A stretch of DNA of 64,000 nucleotides from positions 48,358,786 through 48,422,785 of the forward strand of contig CM053803.1 of NCBI GenBank assembly GCA_028671895.1, in the 5' to 3' direction. Below, piece after piece: positions 1 through 12,978 of the stretch; position 1 is the stretch's first letter; every line of letters begins with the position of its first letter. This DNA comes from Oenanthe sinensis. Its lineage: Eukaryota; Streptophyta; Magnoliopsida; Apiales; Apiaceae. Below the pieces are notes generated by a model. It saw only the letters and a list, made by a program, of their open reading frames with translations. It had not been told where the DNA came from and made no database searches. The position numbers and the translations under genes were made by a program.

Positions 1-430
1 GTTTGGATATGTCAAAGCCCAGTATAAGGCCTAAGAATTTCATGATCTGACGTTGACCTGGAAACCGTGGGCTCTAGCCGGTCCACTACAGCTATTTCCT
101 TGGATACCTTGACTGGAGGACAGCAGTAGATCCACCACAAATGTAGGTCACGTCTTAACCCCCCAAACGAGGGCAACCCGCTGGGAAATGATCTTCCAAG
201 ATAAGGTTAGCAGCACACCATAACTTCCCTACGAGGGCAATCCGAGTAATCCGAGTAATATGGAGTTATGACCTTCAATAGGCATTGACGGACATAGATG
301 ACAGATATGTTAACGAACCAAGGCAAGTGGCTACAACAAATAAAACCAAGTCGGAGATGGAGGATGACGCGCCCTCCTTCGCTTGCCCCGAAGGCACGCC
401 CTACTGGTTATAGAAAAACAGGTACAACAA
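1..430. other. GC-richer non-coding segment, probable transposon fragment
   Basis: The first 430 bases are clearly richer in G+C than the following 4.5 kb and end abruptly in AT-rich DNA near 430. A related phrase (cgagggcaa-ccg) occurs twice, near 168 and 232. The only open frame here (298-531) resembles no protein I know and runs into AT-rich DNA. The abrupt composition change suggests the edge of a repetitive element, such as an LTR or a large non-autonomous element, that continues left of the window. That is inference from composition only. Confidence 0.3.
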
Positions 431-879
431 TTGCCTTAAATGTTATTTTACAATTTGAAAGGTATAATTGTGATTTTTACCGTAAATATTTTATCCCATC
501 GATTCCTTATTGTACTCAAATATATTTATAATATTTTAACGTATTAAAAAATTGCATATCATTTTATTATAAATATTTTGTCTTAACGACTTCTTGTTAT
601 TCTCGCATACATTTATCGTGTTCTAACTTAATAAAAAAATGCATACATTTTTATTTTTATTAATCAATTATTAACATATTACAAAGTTATAATACAATAA
701 AAATATATATGATTTAGACATAATTATAAATAATTAAATATATAATAATTTATAGATATTAATGGTAGAAAGAAAATAATAAATATTAATAAAGATATTA
801 ATGAAAGAAAGATAATATTTAATAGATATTAATAGGTATATTTATTATTAAATTTGTTCATGTTGTCCTATTAGATATA

Positions 880-920
880 TAACAAGCTCCTACGCCCGTG
901 CAATGAACGGGTAATTTCTA
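880..920 (+). repeat. Helitron-like 3' end hairpin
   Basis: At about 893-911 a short GC hairpin (CCCGT, loop, ACGGG) sits in otherwise AT-only DNA and is followed a few bases later by CTAA. Plant Helitrons end in a short GC hairpin followed by CTRR. The base after CTAA is A rather than the expected T, and I could not identify a 5' TC end, so this is only a candidate. Confidence 0.25.
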
Positions 921-1515
921 AAATTTGAGTTATATTTTGTGTTTTATTTACATATATTATTTTTTAAAATTCATGAAGTATAGTCTAATAATTTGAAAAT
1001 ATATATTCAGCGATCACACTAATTTTTAAACAATCTGTGTTGATAACAAAAATTGATATATATGCGTAAATCCTCTGAGTCAAAAAATTATATATAGTTT
1101 TGTTGATGACATACTCTGATATATCTAATTTTTGAAGATGGAAAATTAATTAGAAAATGTGTATACAAGTATAATAATAATAAGATATTAATGTTCCTGA
1201 GGTTACCTCATATAATTTTCCTGAGGTTAATAAAAATTCTCATATAAATATATGAGAGTGTTATTGTAATTACAGAGAATTATATACAATTACAAAAATA
1301 CACATATTAAAAAACACTTGCACCTTAAAAAATTTCTGAACTAATCTGAGGAACTTTATTTTCCTATAATAATATATAAAATAAAATCATTTTCTAAAAA
1401 TATGATATTACAAATTAATTAAGTTAATTAAATATGTATAATAGTAACTTAGAAATTATATAAGGGTATAATAGTAACTTAAAAATTATAATTAATTAAC
1501 TACTGACATGACAAT

Positions 1516-1594
1516 AACAAATGACGTGGCAAGTGAGGTGGAATAAAATCATTTAACAAATGATGTGGCAAGTGAGGTGGAATAAAATCATTTC
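1516..1594. repeat. Two-copy 39-bp tandem repeat
   Basis: The phrase acaaatgacgtggcaagtga recurs 39 bp downstream with one substitution, and the repeat continues through gtggaataaaatcattt in both copies. No coding frame or transposon ends are visible around it. Nothing else between 921 and 3,038 was recognised beyond AT-rich DNA with short scattered aaagtagatct repeats near 2,560-2,690. Confidence 0.6.
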
Positions 1595-3038
1595 TCAAAA
1601 AGTGTATGTTTTTATATTATATAATGGGGAAATAATAGATAGATTTGTTATACATTTTTGACAAATAATTTATAATTATCTCATTGGCGGATCCTCATAT
1701 TAGTAATAATATAATTTTGTTTGTTCAGTAAGAACGAGTCCATCAGCATTAATGAAAAAAATTATTCTTTATAACTAGCTCTATAAAGAAGTAAAAGAAT
1801 ACCTTCTTTATAAATAAAAAATGGATCACTAACAACAAATTTTTGATTAGTTAATATTTTTTTATTGGTGAATATTTTTATACATAGGACATTATTATTA
1901 GTGAGAAAGGAGTTAATAGAAATTTGACGGCTTATCAAAATCTACTTGTTAGTATGTGCGCATTTACATACTACGAAAACCACCGGAAAAACCGATAAAA
2001 AATAGTGGGGATGCATTCTTTATCACTAGTAATAACTTTTTCTAAATAGTCAAACAAACTAATGATCAGATGACAATATTAATATCTTAACTAGTTAATA
2101 AGGTTGTGCAATGCATCAAATGGTCGTATATTATGTTACTTTGCTTCATAAATTGTTGCTCAAAAAAATACACTCCCTTGTGTGAAACATTTCACCCAGA
2201 AGAAGTAAAATAATACTTCCTCTAATGTGTTAAAAATACACATTTTAAATTGTAAGTGCACAATTCACATCATTTTAATAATTAAAAAATTCATTCCGTA
2301 AAGATTAAAATTATTTTCACAAAAACCTTAATTTTTAATTTAGGCGAATTAGACCAATTAATACTTGGGAAGATGATTAACTAAACCTTCTAAACTAATT
2401 CACTAATTTCCAGGAAATTAATAAAATTACCAAAATAAATAATAATGAAAATTAAGTAAAATAATGAACTAGGTCTAAAGTTTAAAGATATTATTTTAAT
2501 AATATTGAAAATTAAATTTACTTTTAATATATCTAACCCATTACATCTACTACCTTAAAATCAATAATAAAAGTTAGATCTAACAATTAATAATAAAAAG
2601 TAGATCTAAAATTTGAACAAGTTAAACTCACTAATGAAATTGGATCCAAGAGGAGTTCAACTACAAAAATAATAAAAAGTAGATCTAAGTAATAATGGGC
2701 ATATTCAATACTAAACTATCAACAATCAATTTATATTTAAAATATTAACCCACTAAAATTAAGTATGAAACCTAATAACCAATCAAACTAAGATCTACAA
2801 TCTAGAATCAAAAATCAACAATAACAAAGTTAAAGATCTAAAATTATTAAATCCACATTTAAAATAGAGATTTAAAGGGACTCGTGACAAGATAATAAAA
2901 AGTAAAATTAAGAAGTAAAATATATAGATGAAGTAAACTAGATCTAGAATTTTAATCTAAAAGAACTCCTTTCATTTTCCAAATATACAACTTATGGTAC
3001 TTAGAAAGATATCATAGCCATAAATTTAAAGAAGATAA

Positions 3039-3405
3039 GAGCATCTCCAATAGGGTTGCCAAACTTATGTGGCATGACACCCTTGGTTGCCTACCTATTA
3101 GAGTTGGGAGATTGCCAAGAGGTTGCCTACCAAGGTTACCAAAAGTTGGCAACTTCCTAAACTAGCAAAAAGTCATACAAAGCATCTAAAGTATATATTA
3201 CTCTACCCACTTTTATATTGAATTACATATAAAATTAATATAAAGGGACCACATTGGCAACCTTTAAAATTACTTAACTATTGGAGCAAAATTTTAATAA
3301 AGGTTGTCAAGAGTAACATGGATATGAGAGAAAATTAAAAAATAATATATTTGATGATTTGTCATGGTTTGACAACTTTCCTTGCAACCTCTATTGGAGA
3401 TACTC
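3039..3405. mobile_element. PIF/Harbinger (Tourist-like) MITE, 367 bp
   Basis: The ends are imperfect inverted repeats: GAGCATCTCCAATAGGGTTGCC on the left and, read inward from the right, GAGTATCTCCAATAGAGGTTGC. Both ends are flanked by TAA (3036-3038 and 3406-3408), the three-base target duplication typical of PIF/Harbinger elements. There is no coding capacity. The GAGCATCTCCAATAG terminus is characteristic of Harbinger-type MITEs in many plants. Confidence 0.8.
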
Positions 3406-3821
3406 TAAGACCCAAGTAGAAAGAGAAAGAAAGCTTAAATTGCATTACTATAAAAAGTGTTTGTTATAATTAAGAAAGATAAAAACTAAATCTTGAAAAT
3501 TAAAAGAGATGTTACTACTAAAATTAGGATAAACTAAAGTTGGGAATACAATGAGAGTATTTATAGGACAAAATTAGGGTATTGGATAATTCCTAACCCT
3601 TCATCCTTATCCATCAACTTATCATTTTCTTTGGCTCCAAGTATAGCTTGATGGCTTGAAAATGGTTTGGCTCAAACTTTACTTCTTTTCATTTCTTGCA
3701 CTTTTCTCTCATTTTCTTCTTATTTAATCAAATATCTACAAAATTATGAAAATGCACCAATTAATTAATTAAAAATACTAAGGCAAACACTAAATAGGTA
3801 TAAAAATATGTACTAATCACC

Positions 3822-4067
3822 CTTCGCCCCCAATTAGTTGTTCACTATGTTTTTTGTGTAGTCAAACTATCTAATCTTTGACCGTAACTTAAAAATAATA
3901 TATAATTAAAAAAATTAAAATTTTATATTATTAAAAAAAATCTACTTTAAAATGTATTTTTTAGTTTTTTAAAATTATAAAAGAACAATTTTCAATTTTT
4001 AGTCAAATATCAATCAATTTGACCACAAAAAATCAAAAAAGGACAAGTAAATAGGGATGATGGAATA
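3822..4067 (-). mobile_element. Degenerate Stowaway-type MITE, reverse copy of the 31.8-kb element
   Basis: The interior (aaaatgtattttttag, then aaaattataaaagaac, then a GTCAAAT run) matches the reverse complement of the interior of the element at 31,797-32,040. The ends are decayed versions of the CTCC-TCCGTCCC terminus (cccttcgcccc on the left, gggatgatggaat on the right). This copy is older and inverted relative to the one downstream of XPO1. The boundaries are accurate to a few bases. Confidence 0.55.
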
Positions 4068-4580
4068 TTAATTTTAACTATATAATTAAAGCTCTTAAAA
4101 TTACATGTAAACATTCAAACGAGTTATATATAGGAGGAGAGGGAGTATTATATTAATCATTTAATTATTTATTTTTTTAATTCATAAATAAAATAAAATA
4201 AATAATAAGTAAATATTTAAAATTAAATTTATTTATTTACATATATATATAAATAAATTTACATATTAATAAATTTACATATATTTCTTATAATCTGAGG
4301 AAAGGTATCGGAGAGAGTGAGATATTAAGATCACGATTCTTATTCCCCTTTTAAGATAGAGATTGATGTGTTTGAGGATGAACTCTGGTCCTTACATAAC
4401 ATTATGAGATTATAATTTTTTTTAATACAACAATAAGGGTATTTATATAAATGTGTAGAGATGAATTTAATATTTATAAAAATGTTACCCATAACTTGTA
4501 TCAAAAGCTAATATAACCTTGGGGCCAGTTTTCTCTTTGAGAAAGTACATCACATTATGATTTAAGTTTCATGGATATTA

Positions 4581-4773
4581 GATTATATTTGAGAACTTTG
4601 ATTTTATTTCAAATGATAGGATTTGTGAGTTGTTATTTCAAATTCTCATATTTGTACTAATATTTAAATTACTTGGAATTCAAATGAAATACAAATACAA
4701 ATTCATATTATTATTCAAACATATCATTCGATCAAATTCAGAATTTCAAATGAAATCAATGTTATCAAACATG
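4581..4773 (+). mobile_element. hAT-like MITE, copy A
   Basis: An inverted-repeat element of about 190 bp. The left end reads gattatatttgagaacttt followed by gattttatttcaaat. The right end is the complement (atttcaaatgaaatc, then aatgttatcaaac). The interior phrase tttcaaattctcatatttgt is identical in a second copy at 23,880-24,086. No target duplication could be fixed, so the superfamily (hAT-like, from the T-TTTGG type ends) is tentative. Confidence 0.6.
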
Positions 4774-5078
4774 CAATTAATATAATGGTATTATTCTATT
4801 CGCAGCCTCAGAGGCATTTGGGCCCCCGCTCTTAACTTGACACAAGTACACATATAGTCCTACATTGCCCACACCCACGTTAAGTTCTTGCACCATTTAT
4901 CAACAATTTCTTTTGTTTTTGGAAGGTTGATAATTAATTAGCATTAAAATAAAGATTACACATAAAGGTCGCGTATCTTTTCAGAAAAGCACATAGATTT
5001 ACTGTTCTTTCTTTTGTTTTTATTCTAAAGAAAAGCTAAAAAGATAGGGGAAGAGTTTTATCCACAGGAGTAGTGAAA

Positions 5079-8000
5079 ATGGAGAAAAAAGTTGTGGTGG
5101 TGTGTATAGTTGTGGGCTTTCTTGGCTTGGTTGCTGCTTCTTTGGGTTTTGCTGCAGAATCTAAGAGGATTAAGGTAAAGTTTGTATCTTTGTTTTAGTT
5201 TCTTGTCTTTAGTTGTCTGGGACTAATTTAGATCTTTGCTTAACTACAAATGGGGTGTCACTTTCTACTTGCTAGTATGTGTTTATTTGTTAATTGTTAT
5301 GTCTACTCTGTGTTGTTGATTTTGTGTGATCATAGGTGGTTCTGTGTTGTAAAGGGTTCTTTTTATTGATTTGCAAATCAAGTTATATGCTTGTATTAAG
5401 TTCTGAAGATGAAGGTAACTCAGGTGCACTGAGATGCCGTTACTCAAACCAGATTTTCATTGATTTTGTATATAGGTTTGTTGGCTGGAATTAAATGAGA
5501 GTTGCTAAAGAGATTAGATGTAGAACGGAAGAGTACAAGAAAATAGGGAGATTATAGTGTAGGCAAAATGGTTTGCTGCAACCCAGGTAAAAAAAAGGAA
5601 CCAATGTTAGCATAATTTGGAATTTAGTGGTATTAGGAATAAAAATCTGAATGTAAATGTAAACAGGTTAGCTCCATGGACCATAAGTCATTACATTCAC
5701 ATCCCATTCTGTTCCGACCAACCAAACAAAACGTAGTGCCCATAATTTAGAAATATATTTCCATTACTTGCCGTGATGAAAGGCTTAAAAGAGTAACATC
5801 TGGTGGTTCAACCGGTTGGCATGGATGGGCATAGTTCATGTATGCCTCTTAAAGTGGCCGAAGCAAGCCTTTTAGAGTCCTGTTTGTTGTTTTTTCAGCT
5901 GAAAATTGAGAGATGACTTGTTTTAAATACCTGTTTGACTTACCCATGAAGAATTTTGCCTAATTATATATCTATTACTATTGGTTAGATGATATAATTA
6001 AGTGGAAAAAACCGATTTGATAATCAGTGGAAGTATAGAAGTTATTGTAAATTTGTAGTAACATGTATGAGTTACAACTTACTCTACAACGTGTAGTAAG
6101 TGGCTGATGTATGGCCTGATACTAGTTTTATCATACATGAAAATTTTACACAACTACCAACTTGGACTAAACATTTTAGAAGTTCCTCATCAAAAAATGG
6201 AACTCAGATGCACGCTTATTTATAAAATAAGAGATGAAATCTGCTCTATATATTTGGTTTATGTTACACTAGATCGATTAAGTTTGTTTCTGTGTGGAAC
6301 CTGGTTTGACTATTTGATGCAGGAAAACTTTGTAGAAACAATGATATACAAGATAAAAACAATAAATAATAAACTCTGATGAATTAACCGCATAAAACCC
6401 ACTACCTCAAGAGTTTCCCCACGCGGAAGGGATAAAAACTATGGATCGCAACCCAAAAACAATAGACCCAATTTAAGATTCAATATAATTTAATATCTAA
6501 ATAATCAAGTCTAATATAATATGTGATATTTACATGACCTATATAGGAATAAACCCTAATAATATAATCTAATGGACTAAGGCATGTTACTAATTGGGCT
6601 TATGGTAAATAAATTACTTATTTAATAATTTACTAGCCCCACACATAGAGCACATTCTCTACCAGATATAAATATATAATTACACTATTAACTAGTAGAA
6701 ATAAAAGACTCCTAAGACTCGTATTATTTTTATTTCGTTTCTCATCACTATTTGCTTAAAACCAACTCCCTTTAATGCCTCAGCTGAGTGTTGAACTTTG
6801 TATTGGTGATAGACGGGTAGGATTCACATTGCATATGGTCTTGAATTTGGGTGGTCCATGGTCATGTGCCTGATCATATTTAGCCCTATAGTTAAAATTT
6901 ATGGGATGGCTTAAGAACTGTTCAACTAATGGTTTTTTACTTTGGGGCTTAAGGTCGTTTAGACACCCAAACCCAGAATCATGAGAAGAATGCTGCGTAA
7001 AGGATCGGCAGACAATTGGTTTTATAACCTGACGAGCTTGTTTTCACACACACGACCACGATGACATTGACATTTCCTCTTTGATGGAACACCAAAATAA
7101 TATAATAGTTTATATAGTAATAGGAACAATTTAACTACAAAAATTATAATAGACTCTCTACCATAAGAAGCTAAGACAACGATATATATTATATAATTAA
7201 TACAAAAAAAATTAGGCCCTATGAAACTTGTGCTCCGGTGTTGGCCCCCATTACCTAACAAGAGCGGATACAATATGAACATCAAAAACACTTGCTTGAG
7301 ATATTTAGAATTTAAGAGTCAACTTCAGAACTGTTCGAGTGATGCATTTCATCTTCTGTGTGGAACATACACATTTTTCTTTCTTTCTAGTCTAGCAGAT
7401 TTTCTTATTGTTGATAGAAGACCCTAATTGGGCTGTCATTCCTGAGGTATGAACACTTGCTCAGCCTTTATCATTTTCTTTTCAATTTTTTCTTGTGTAT
7501 TGACCAGTCCATGAACTTGAGCTATTTTCACCTCTATGAGCTAGCGATCATCCTTATTTAGTAAATCAAAATACTGAATGACTGCTAGGTGGTTAATATA
7601 TTGTCAATAGGACATCTTGTTTAATAGTTACTATATTTCTTAACATTCTGTCATGACTACATCTGTTCAATCTTCCCTGAGGCCCATGACAACTTTCTTA
7701 ATATTCTGTCACCGCTAGTAATTTTCTCAAGTTGTCTTGATCCGTTGTGCTTTTACCATTGTAAGCTTGTTATCTTCTTTGTTATTCTACTAATTTGCAG
7801 CCTCTTGATCTCTTAAGTAGACAAATGTCTGACCTTTTACATTTTTGTCCGAGCTTTTAGCTGATTCAGTCATTAATAATAATATATCTTTAATTTGACA
7901 GGGATCTGAGGTTCAATTTAATTCTCCTGATGAGTGTGTATACCCCAGGAGTCCAGCTCTAGCCCTAGGATTAATTGCGGCTGTGGCTCTTATGATAGCT

Positions 8001-8732
8001 CAGGTTATCATCAATGTTGCAACCGGCTGTATTTGCTGCAGAAGTGGACCTCATCAATTGAACTCAAACTGGACATTGGCTCTGATTTGCTTTATAGTCT
8101 CCTGGTAATCATACATAAATGACAGAAAATTTTGATAGTATGCAAGTCAACTTCTAGTCCAGGGGTTAAGAGGTTGACCTCACTGTCCTTGACCATCAAG
8201 GTTTAGCTAGAGTTTAAATTCTAACCGGTTCCTAACAATAAAATATATTTAGATAGAAGAAATGACAAACCGAAACCGGTTATTGTTTGGCTGATCTTGT
8301 TTCATCAATTGCACTAATTTTCTTTTTTTTCTTTCTATCTGTTCGTTAAAGACAGATCTAAAGCTTCGCTGGTACTGTCAACTTTCTTTATGCAGGTTCA
8401 CATTTGTTATAGCATTCCTTTTATTGCTTACTGGTGCAGCGCTTAATGATCAACATGGTGAAGAGAACATGTACTTCGGCAACTACTATTGCTATGTTGT
8501 GAAACCAGGAGTATTTGCAGGAGCAGCTGTATTGTCCCTTGCAAGTGTTGTTCTTGGAATTATTTATTATATAACCATAACTTCCACAAAGACAGGAAGT
8601 GATTCCTGGGCTGGGCATGCTGCTCCTAATCAACCCAGTATTGCCATGGGACAACCCCAATTTCCCCAACATGTTTCACAAGATCCTGTATTTGTGCATG
8701 AAGACACCTATATGAGGCGGCAATTTACTTGA
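5079..8732 (+). CDS. DUF1218 four-helix membrane protein (MWL family)
   Basis: Three exons, 5079-5174, 7902-8104 and 8396-8732, join in phase (GT/AG introns of 2.7 kb and 291 bp) to give 211 residues. The first exon starts with MEKKVVVVC and forms transmembrane helix 1 (residues about 4-26). Exon 2 holds a conserved acidic/Cys loop (SPDECVYP), helix 2 and a Cys cluster (GCICC). Helix 3 spans the exon 2/3 junction (TLALICF...FVIAFLLLL). Exon 3 carries the NYYCYVVKPGVFAG segment and helix 4. The tail is polar, Gln/Pro-rich and ends RRQFT. This pattern and length match the land-plant DUF1218 family, some members of which (MODIFYING WALL LIGNIN-1/2) affect lignin deposition and sit in the endomembrane system. 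The biochemical role of this member is unknown. Intron 1 contains only non-coding AT-rich DNA. A tRNA-derived SINE may lie in intron 2. Confidence 0.9.
8124..8262 (+). repeat. Possible tRNA-derived SINE in intron 2 of the DUF1218 gene
   Basis: Within the intron, tagtccaggggttaag resembles a tRNA A box. About 50 bases further on, gagtttaaattctaacc resembles a degenerate B box. Spacing and order fit the internal Pol III promoter of a plant SINE. No poly-T or poly-A tail or clear target duplication was found, so this is weak. Confidence 0.25.
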
Positions 8733-9503
8733 TACTTGTAGTCAGGCTATATATGATAATGCAAACAGCCATCTTTGCTCGGCCATTAAAGGTTGGAGTG
8801 ATGCTAGCTTTGTTTTAGATGTGAACATTATCTTAAACGATAGGTTGTGTATTTAGAATTTGTTTCCAGGGCAAGATGTCTTTAACTTTAAATATCTCTC
8901 TTCTCTCTCACTCCTAAGCTTCTAAAGTTCAGGCCTTTCACCCATTTTTGTATACCAAATCCTTCCCAATTTTTCTTTATGGGCTCATAGAAGCTACCTT
9001 TAAATATGTTATATATAAATATATAATGTAATGTGGAGGATCATCTATGCAACTTTTAAAGTTTGCCAAGTATTGGAGTATTTTTAATGTATACTTTGTC
9101 AGAAACGTCTGATATCAGAGTGAAAAATTTAATATTTTTTGATGATGTGCAAATGTTTGGCACTCTTGAGTTTCTGTAAGCCGGGCAGCCAGCAGTGGAA
9201 TTCTACTTGGTCGTGATTTTTCCATTGTATGTGTCCATGGTTAACGTACCCTGGAACTAGTGTATGTAGAATCTCTGTGCTGTGTCGTTCCTAGGCATTC
9301 TGAAAAATATACTGCCCAAATTGCATCTCTATCAAGAAGGTACTCTCTGATTCAGAAGAAGAGGTCATTTTCTGAATTCTTTAAAAGGTCCAAAAAATAT
9401 AGTTTTAGGCCGGTTCAACCAATCAAAACTGATGGAACCCAACCACTCCCTAAATTGTAATGTATTTGTTTTGGTTACATGATACATCAATTGCGTTCTT
9501 AAA
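8733..9503. other. Convergent 3' intergenic region
   Basis: About 770 bases between the stop of the DUF1218 gene and the stop of gluconokinase, which face each other. It must hold both 3' untranslated regions and polyadenylation sites. The 66-codon frame at 9260-9460 has no recognisable features and is treated as chance. No repeats with clear ends were seen. Confidence 0.6.
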
Positions 9504-10606
9504 TCAGGAAATCAAAGTTGATGCATGTTTTACAATGGTCTCGGGACTCTGTGTAGCGTCAATTTTATATATCCCTTCTGAATCGTCAATCTGAAGCAAA
9601 TCTAGTTGAGATTGCAAGAGCTTAAGTGGCATGAAATGCTTCCCTTGTGCTGCTCTTTTCTCTAATCTAGCAGCAAGCATGTCAGCCTGAACATCCAACA
9701 GAACAAACTGTACAGCACAAGCATAACAACTTGGTTTGTAATTTGGATCTGCAGATCTAAGAATATCTCTGTAATGCTTTTGCAGTGCAGAACACCCAAG
9801 TATCACACTTCTTCCATTGACTAGGCTCATTTTGAGGGAATCTCGTAGGGTTTCAAGCCATGGTATCCGGTCTTCTTCTGATAAAGGAATCCCTTTCTGC
9901 ATCTTTTCTATGTTGCACAACACCAAACTCCGATATTATAATGAATAAGTTGAACTTTGATAACAGAGTAAATATATTGGTACATGAACGAATTCTTTGA
10001 AAGATAAAACTATACCTTTGTTTGATTGTGAATGGAAATCGTCAGCATCAAGAAAGCTACAATTCATGACTTGTGCCAACATCTTGCCTATGGTTCTGTC
10101 AAATACAGAAGCATAACCTTAGTACAAGCAGAACCCTTTTCATGAACAATTCGAGATATTAAAATAGTCTAAAGAATGGTATACAACTGTAGTTTCAATC
10201 CAACCAGAGTGTCAGCACTTCAAGATGGCAGTTTACACAAATACAAGTATACAATAAGAAGGTGCAGGCCAGGTACCTCCCCCTCCCCAAAATACCCAAA
10301 AAAAACACAAAGCTTCTTCATCAACAATACATCATTAGTAAAAACTACATGGCTTAATTTATAGACAGCAGAGCAGATTATGTGTAGGGTAAATGCTGAA
10401 GATTGATGTAAAATTACTAGATGAAACAATAAAATAGGTAATCATGCTTACGATTTGCCAGCACCACTGACACCCATGATAACAGTAGCAATCCCTATCA
10501 ATCAAGACAAAAACAATTAAATTGAGATAATAAACATCCCAATCTATATGATTAAAAAAATTGAGAGAAATAAAGAGGAAATATAACCTTTAATTTCAGT
10601 TGCCAT
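9504..10606 (-). CDS. Gluconokinase (GntK-type)
   Basis: Four exons on the minus strand (10606-10588, 10494-10452, 10095-10016, 9907-9504) close in phase to 181 residues, the usual length for plant and bacterial GntK. The enzyme phosphorylates D-gluconate with ATP to 6-phosphogluconate, feeding the oxidative pentose phosphate pathway. The Walker A loop GVSGAGKS is at residues 14-21 and is split from the rest by an intron just after the Lys. The substrate-side segment FLDADDFHSQSNKEKM follows, then the family signature GIPLSEEDRIPWLETLRD. Further on are a CSALQKHYRDILR segment and LEKRAAQGKHFMP, the lid region with Arg residues expected to contact phosphate. The first exon encodes only six residues plus one base, so short-exon prediction errors are likely in automatic annotation. 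There is no obvious targeting peptide, so it is probably cytosolic. Confidence in the family is very high. Confidence 0.95.
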
Positions 10607-11627
10607 AGCTTAACAAATCAGAAAATTAGAATCGATAGTGGATCAATTTTAAATGAGAGCATGAAAGCTTGCTCTACAACCAGGCAGAAAGAAAGACGAA
10701 TAGATTGATTCATTTTTTATTATATACGACGGGTATCTAAATTGTCAACCCCTCCAGCCAATTATTCACTCACATTTGTATACAAAATATAATTATTTTT
10801 ATTATACTTTTCTTCACGACCCACCTTTTCTTTCTTTTAGAACAAAAAAGATTCTTCTTCATCTTTTATTATACTGGGTAAATATTTTTTTGTAAAATTG
10901 AAATGCTTTTGTGATAATAAACTTTTTTTGACAAAATTTTGTAATCAGACCTTTAAAATTTTATTCTATAATATATTTAGCAAAAAAAAATCATTTTATT
11001 AAGATTATTATTTTATCCGGGCTTAACGATAGATTCTAGCCTCTCATGAAATTTAGGCTTTCAAGTCATATCTCCAGCTTTTTGGACAAAAAGTAGTGAA
11101 AGTGTTTATACATGTATGTATTCTTAGGGCAACTCCTTCGAAAAGATGCTACCATCGGATGCTCATGTCATAAGATGCCTAATTGAAATGTCATCCCATA
11201 CCATGCCAATTTACATTGTAAAATAATTATAAATAGAATATTAATTATTATTAATTTATTAATATTACTAGCACATATTTGTATTGTATTGTATTATTTT
11301 TGTTAAATTAATTTGTATTGTTTTTACCCTATATTATGTATAGTTTCTATAATAATAATTTTAATAATTATATATTTGAAGGTTTATTTCATTTGATAAT
11401 GTAATTATAATATAAATAAATATATAAAAACACCATAAAATATTATAACTATATAATATGTAAAAAGTTGACACTTTTAGAACCATGTTTTCAATAAAAG
11501 GAATACCAAAAATTGTGTGTATGAAAAAAAAAAGATAAAAACAGATGCACCACCAGTTTTACATTAATTTACATGTAGCTATGACTGATTACTCCTATGT
11601 ATTTCTTCATTCCATCCCAAATTTGTT
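10607..11627. other. Gluconokinase promoter side and AT-rich spacer
   Basis: About 1 kb between the gluconokinase start codon and the stop of the PWWP gene, both on the minus strand. It contains the gluconokinase 5' region and the PWWP 3' UTR. The stretch near 11,130-11,210 (gatgctaccatcgg ... cccataccatgcc) looks like a worn MITE edge, but a partner end could not be found. No gene is seen. Confidence 0.5.
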
Positions 11628-12940
11628 TTATTGATGATGGCCAACCAACTCCTCATGTAACCTACTAAATACTAGCTTAATCGGAATACAAGCAACTGCA
11701 GTTGGCACGGGCTCTGATTTGACAAGTCCATTTACATGACAACTGCTGGAACTCTGTTTCAAATGATTGTTGGCTTTTTGCTGCGTCGCAATTGAAGCAA
11801 GTGTCCTAGTCTTTTGGTTGGATTCTACACTTATCTTCTTTCCAGGCTTTTTAAGCAACATTTTGTGTGAACCATGAGCAGAAATCTTACTCACCATGCT
11901 TGTCTTGTGGCTGAATTTGCCCCCATTTGATTTATTTGTTGAAACTTTCCGACAATGCTGCAAATGCTCAACACCATCTCCATCCACCATTGATGACGAT
12001 CGTGGACGTGGAACACGACAATTGGCTGTCCTCCTGGCTGTCCTCCACATTGGCGGAAGTGATGTATCATTGTCCAGGTTAAGTTCAGGGTTAAGTTCAG
12101 GGTTAAGTTCATTATCAGCTGTAGCCAGAAGAGCTTTCGATGATCCATATTCTAGTGTTTCAATTTGAATAGGGTGCCCTACTATTGCCTGCCCATTTAA
12201 CTTGCTCATGAGTGAAATCATAGGAACATGCTCTCTTTGATAATTTGACTGCACTTTCAAATCCACTTCTACCAACATACGCTTTCTCCTATCACCATCC
12301 TCATATTCAATAGTGTCCCCCCATAATCCTTTTGACACGGGCAGAGTGTTCCATGTGAGGTCCTCCCAGCTGGTGATGTTACCATCTAAACCTCTTCGGG
12401 TTCCATATTTCTTATCAAAGAGATCCATCTCATCACAACCATAGGTTCTCTTACCTTTGAATTTCGTTCCTTGGTTTGAATTTCTAGAATTCTTTCCACC
12501 ACTTATATCCACAAATCTTTTTGTAAGAGTTCGAGTGTTCCTTTTACCTTTTAGTTGCCATTTGGAGACCCCCACACTTGCTAAATCATCGTCATAAGAA
12601 GGGTGAGACGTGTCACTAGTAGTTGCGGGGTCATCAGGCTCTGTGCTGCCATCTTCTTGAACTTCAGATTTGACCAAATATTTTGGTCTAAATTCTACAG
12701 ATTCATCTGGACATTCAAACAAATAATTGAGCACATGATTTCAAAGTTCACCTTGAACAAATATTATAATTAAATGGTACAATCAGATTGAAAAAAAGAC
12801 TTATAACCTTGTAATACTACCATAATTCAAGAAAAAAATGGTATAAAAAAACACTAAGGTGATTAAGAAGAATAGAGTCATAAGATCCATTTATTGTGGA
12901 ATAAGGTAAAGATTACAGTCATGTTTTCTAATATATTAAA

Positions 12941-12978
<38 letters not shown>

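Noticed and set aside
7022..7291. 89-codon minus-strand frame inside DUF1218 intron 1
   Set aside because: No conserved motif, low-complexity AT-derived residues, and it overlaps another chance frame on the opposite strand.
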